From NCBI GenBank assembly GCA_903837255.1, contig CAILTZ010000855.1, positions 1 through 8,821 on the forward strand: 8,821 nucleotides of DNA, in the 5' to 3' direction. Of the stretch, positions 6,487 through 8,821 are shown piece after piece; position 1 is the stretch's first letter; each line of letters opens with the position of its first letter. The position numbers and the translations under genes were made by a program. A model generated the notes under the pieces. It saw nothing but the letters and a program-made list of their open reading frames with translations, was not told where the DNA came from and searched no databases. Origin of the DNA: an uncultured Pirellula sp. (lineage in GTDB: Bacteria; Planctomycetota; Planctomycetia; Pirellulales; Pirellulaceae).

Positions 6487-6897
6487 ATGTTCACAAAGAA
6501 AGACAAAGTCAACGGTGATTGCCTAGGAACCGGACGTCGCAAGACCTCCGTGGCCCGCGTTCGCATCCGACCAGGTTCCGGAAAGATCACCGTCAACGAC
6601 CGAGCTTTCGAGCAATACTTCGTCACCGACATGGAACGACGATTGGTCGTCCAAACCCTGGAGCATGTTGGACACGCCGACAAAGTGGACGTCTTTGTCC
6701 GAGTCGCCGGCGGCGGGCCAATCAGCCAAGCCGGTGCGATTCGCATGGGCCTGGCGCGTGCTCTTGTGAGCCTTTCGGAAGAAAACTTCCAACCCCTTCG
6801 CGATGACGGATTCCTGACGCGCGATTCCCGCATGAAGGAACGCAAGAAGTACGGTCTACGCGGTGCTCGCCGTGGAACCCAGTTCTCCAAGCGTTAA
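6487..6897 (+). CDS. rpsI: 30S ribosomal protein uS9 (S9)
   Basis: Small-subunit ribosomal protein uS9, whose C-terminal tail reaches the P-site tRNA in the decoding centre. The 136 residues are the normal length. The family blocks GTGRRKTSVARVR (14-26), GKITVNDR (32-39), GGGPISQAGAIRMGLARAL (75-93) and LTRDSRMKERKKYGL (110-124) are present, and the protein ends in the conserved SKR that contacts tRNA. It follows rplM after 57 bp, the usual bacterial order. No strong Shine-Dalgarno is visible. The next gene begins at or inside the end of this one. Confidence 0.97.
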   Translation: MFTKKDKVNGDCLGTGRRKTSVARVRIRPGSGKITVNDRAFEQYFVTDMERRLVVQTLEHVGHADKVDVFVRVAGGGPISQAGAIRMGLARALVSLSEENFQPLRDDGFLTRDSRMKERKKYGLRGARRGTQFSKR

Positions 6898-6901
6898 GCG
6901 T

Positions 6902-8503
6902 GTGAACCGGCGATTCGATCACCTGATCGCCGGATCCGGGTTCTCCGGAAGTTTGCTTGCCTGGATCCTGGCCTCCCAAGGCCGATCCGTTCTGCTGGTT
7001 GATCGATCCTGCCACCCAAGATTCGCTGTCGGTGAGTCCTCGACTCCGACAGCGGACTTTCTCGTCGCCTATCTTGCCCAGCGCTGGAATCTGCCCGCCC
7101 TAGCTCCCCTTGCTTGCTGGGGACAATGGAAAAAGCATTACCCCCAGTTGGCCTGCGGCAAAAAAAGAGGCTTCTCCTACTACCATCACCAGGAGTGCTA
7201 CCATCACCAAGGGGGTGCTGCGATCGAGCGCAGCAAGCTGCATTCGGAGTCTCTTTTGGTTGCCGCCAGCTCCCAGGACGCTTGGAGCGATACGCATTGG
7301 CATCGAAGTTCAGTCGACGAGTTTCTCGTCCGACAGGCTTGTGCCGCTGGTGCGACACTGCTGGAGTCGACGCAGATCGATGCTTGTGAATTCGATCCTG
7401 TCGAGCATCGCTGGAGTTTTTCTTTGCGAACATTCGCTGAAAAGGGGTTAGCCTCCAGGGTGGATCACTGCCAGGATTCATTCTCGGAAGTTCAAGCCAC
7501 TTGGCTCATCGATGCCACAGGGCACCATGGATTGAAATCCCCATCGATCGACAACCCAGAGGATTCCCAATGGATGCGAACTGGTACCGGGGCTGTCTAT
7601 GGGCACTTCGAGGGTGTCTCGCCTTTTGTCGAAGCTGCGCACGAATCGGATCCTTTCTGCGGCGACGATGCGGCTCAGCATCATGTGCTCGATCAAGGAT
7701 GGTTTTGGATGCTCCGATTCGACCATGGAATCACGAGTGTCGGACTCGTAGAACCCAGCTCGGTTGCTCGGAGTCCAAAGACTTTTTGGGAGAGGATCGA
7801 GCGTCATCCCAGCGTAGCTAGGTTGATGCAAAGGGCCAAGCTCATCGCACCGCTGGGCACTGCTTCAGATGGCACGGTTGGGGAACCTGCCCTGGCAACG
7901 GTTCAGCGGATGAGTCGTTGCCGATTGAAAGCTTGGGACAAGGGCTGGGTATGTTTGCCGGTTTCCTATGGGTTTATCGACCCGCTCCATAGCACGGGGA
8001 TCGCCCATGCGCTCAGCGGGGTGGTGCGGCTTGCAGAGTCGCTCTTGATGGAGCGACCGCAGTGCTATGCATCGCTTCATGCCTACGGCCAGGATCTTCG
8101 GCAGGAGATCCAGTGGCTGGATTTGCTCGTCGCTGGTTGTTACGCCGGGCAGCCGGCATTCGAAAACTTTGTCGCTTTTGCATGCATGTATTTTATCAGT
8201 GCGATCGAGTTTGAAAAACAGCTTGCCACCGATCCGGCTCGATGGCCTAAGGGGTTTTTGCAAAGCCGGGATCTGCAACTGGCCCAAGTCGCCAACGAGG
8301 CTTATCAATTGCTCGATCGGGCCAGACACGATCCCAAGTTGGCCTGTGAGTTTCCCGAGGCAGTTCGTCGTGCGATCGAGCCTTGGAACCGCGTTGGACT
8401 GCTCGATCCTGCCAATGGCAACCGCATCGCTCACTCGGTTGCTCCCAAGTATGCATCGAGCATCGAGAGCCTTTGTAAGGGTCTGGTTTCATCGTCGAAA
8501 TGA
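6902..8503 (+). CDS. Flavin-dependent halogenase-like oxidoreductase
   Basis: FAD-dependent enzyme of the tryptophan-halogenase superfamily, 533 residues from the chosen start. The N-terminal FAD-binding motif GSGFSG (11-16) is followed by the family block RFAVGESSTP (40-49), which resembles the GES-TP signature of halogenases. DATG (204-207) and GFIDPLHSTGIAHALSG (357-373) are further FAD-site signatures of the group. The diagnostic halogenase motif WxWxIP is only partly kept: GWFWMLRF (266-273) has both tryptophans but Leu-Arg where Ile-Pro is expected. The lysine used by halogenases cannot be placed with certainty; KKRGFSYY (87-94) is a candidate region. Halogenation is therefore possible but unproven, and hydroxylation or another flavin reaction is as likely. 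I choose the GTG at 6902, four bases after the rpsI stop, because it leaves the usual short lead to the FAD motif; a GTG at 6863 would overlap rpsI by 35 bp. The tight junction suggests co-transcription with the ribosomal genes. Confidence 0.8.
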   Translation: MNRRFDHLIAGSGFSGSLLAWILASQGRSVLLVDRSCHPRFAVGESSTPTADFLVAYLAQRWNLPALAPLACWGQWKKHYPQLACGKKRGFSYYHHQECYHHQGGAAIERSKLHSESLLVAASSQDAWSDTHWHRSSVDEFLVRQACAAGATLLESTQIDACEFDPVEHRWSFSLRTFAEKGLASRVDHCQDSFSEVQATWLIDATGHHGLKSPSIDNPEDSQWMRTGTGAVYGHFEGVSPFVEAAHESDPFCGDDAAQHHVLDQGWFWMLRFDHGITSVGLVEPSSVARSPKTFWERIERHPSVARLMQRAKLIAPLGTASDGTVGEPALATVQRMSRCRLKAWDKGWVCLPVSYGFIDPLHSTGIAHALSGVVRLAESLLMERPQCYASLHAYGQDLRQEIQWLDLLVAGCYAGQPAFENFVAFACMYFISAIEFEKQLATDPARWPKGFLQSRDLQLAQVANEAYQLLDRARHDPKLACEFPEAVRRAIEPWNRVGLLDPANGNRIAHSVAPKYASSIESLCKGLVSSSK

Positions 8504-8546
8504 AGACCCACAATTACTTTGCGGTTCGTGCACCGAGCTGACACAA

Positions 8547-8737
8547 ATCGGAATTCGTCGTACTCGTACTCGAAGCGATTTAGTGTAGCAATCCGGCCCA
8601 TTGGTCTGCAAGTTACCGCGAACCTCTTCGATCAACGAACGGCATCGCCGCAGCTCAAACAGCCATCGAGTACGAGTACCGTCCGCCGCGGCGGACTGAG
8701 TACCGCTTCGCTGAGTACGAGTAGGACGAAATCCGAT
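8547..8737. repeat. 191-bp element with 31-34 bp terminal inverted repeats
   Basis: The left arm (8547-8577) matches the reverse complement of the right arm (8704-8737) at about 29 of 31 positions with one 3-nt gap. The arms share TACTCGTACTC. The interior holds another GAGTACGAGTA (8668-8678), a GAGTAC (8698-8703) and the perfect 16-bp palindrome GTCCGCCGCGGCGGAC (8681-8696). This resembles a miniature inverted-repeat or palindromic intergenic element. I see no transposase and no clear target-site duplication. Confidence 0.65.
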
Positions 8738-8764
8738 GCGAGGCACGAACTAAAAGAACACCCC

Positions 8765-8795
8765 GGCCCCCGGTCGGCTCGTCCGACCGGAGGCC
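8765..8795. other. Strong GC-rich hairpin
   Basis: CCGGTCGG (8770-8777) and CCGACCGG (8783-8790) form a perfect 8-bp stem with a 5-base loop. GGCC on each side (8765-8768 with 8792-8795) extends it to 12 pairs with one mismatch. No T-run follows, so it is not a classical terminator. It may be another REP-type unit cut by the window edge, since the sequence after it is also rich in short inverted repeats. Confidence 0.6.
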
Positions 8796-8821
8796 AAGGT
8801 TCGCGAGCTAGCGGGAGGCTG

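Noticed and set aside
8489..8746. 85-codon minus-strand open frame downstream of the halogenase-like gene
   Set aside because: Its arginine-rich ends are simply translations of the inverted-repeat arms, it begins with GTG inside repeat-flanking DNA and it overlaps the end of the halogenase-like gene.

Overview
The window looks like chromosomal DNA from a planctomycete, most likely a Pirellula/Rhodopirellula-type member. This rests on moderately GC-rich coding sequence, the style of the uL13 and uS9 proteins, mostly weak or absent Shine-Dalgarno sequences, and repeat-rich intergenic DNA with a RAYT transposase among REP-like repeats. It is an inference from sequence character; no marker gene here fixes the genus.

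Layout. Positions 1-1300 are a mobile and repetitive zone. A REP-associated tyrosine transposase (minus strand) sits among at least four copies of a REP-like hairpin repeat in alternating orientation. A longer, diverged repeat of about 70 bp lies at both ends of this block (1-70 and 1023-1092). GA-rich, dodecamer and heptamer tandem repeats follow. Positions 1308-5490 hold a two-gene minus-strand operon: a 1164-residue fusion of fatty acyl-AMP ligase, acyl carrier protein and alpha-oxoamine synthase, then the NADH-responsive repressor Rex 43 bp downstream. Positions 5491-5946 are a divergent regulatory region with a good plus-strand promoter, a 12-bp palindrome and a perfect 15-bp tandem repeat. 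Positions 5947-8503 are a plus-strand operon: rplM (uL13), rpsI (uS9) and a flavin-dependent halogenase-like oxidoreductase starting almost on the rpsI stop codon. Positions 8504-8821 hold a 191-bp inverted-repeat element and a strong GC-rich hairpin near the window edge.

How the genes work together. The fusion protein carries, on one chain, the parts needed to activate a free fatty acid as acyl-AMP, load it on a phosphopantetheine arm and condense it with an amino acid with loss of CO2. The expected product is a long-chain alpha-amino ketone, that is, a sphingoid-base-like lipid precursor. Rex in the same transcription unit suggests, by inference only, that this lipid branch is tied to the NADH/NAD+ ratio. 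A palindrome resembling a compressed Rex half-site pair lies in the divergent promoter region. The strongest candidate for an under-described system is this FAAL-ACP-AONS/Rex operon. The halogenase-like enzyme attached to a ribosomal protein operon is the second point of interest.
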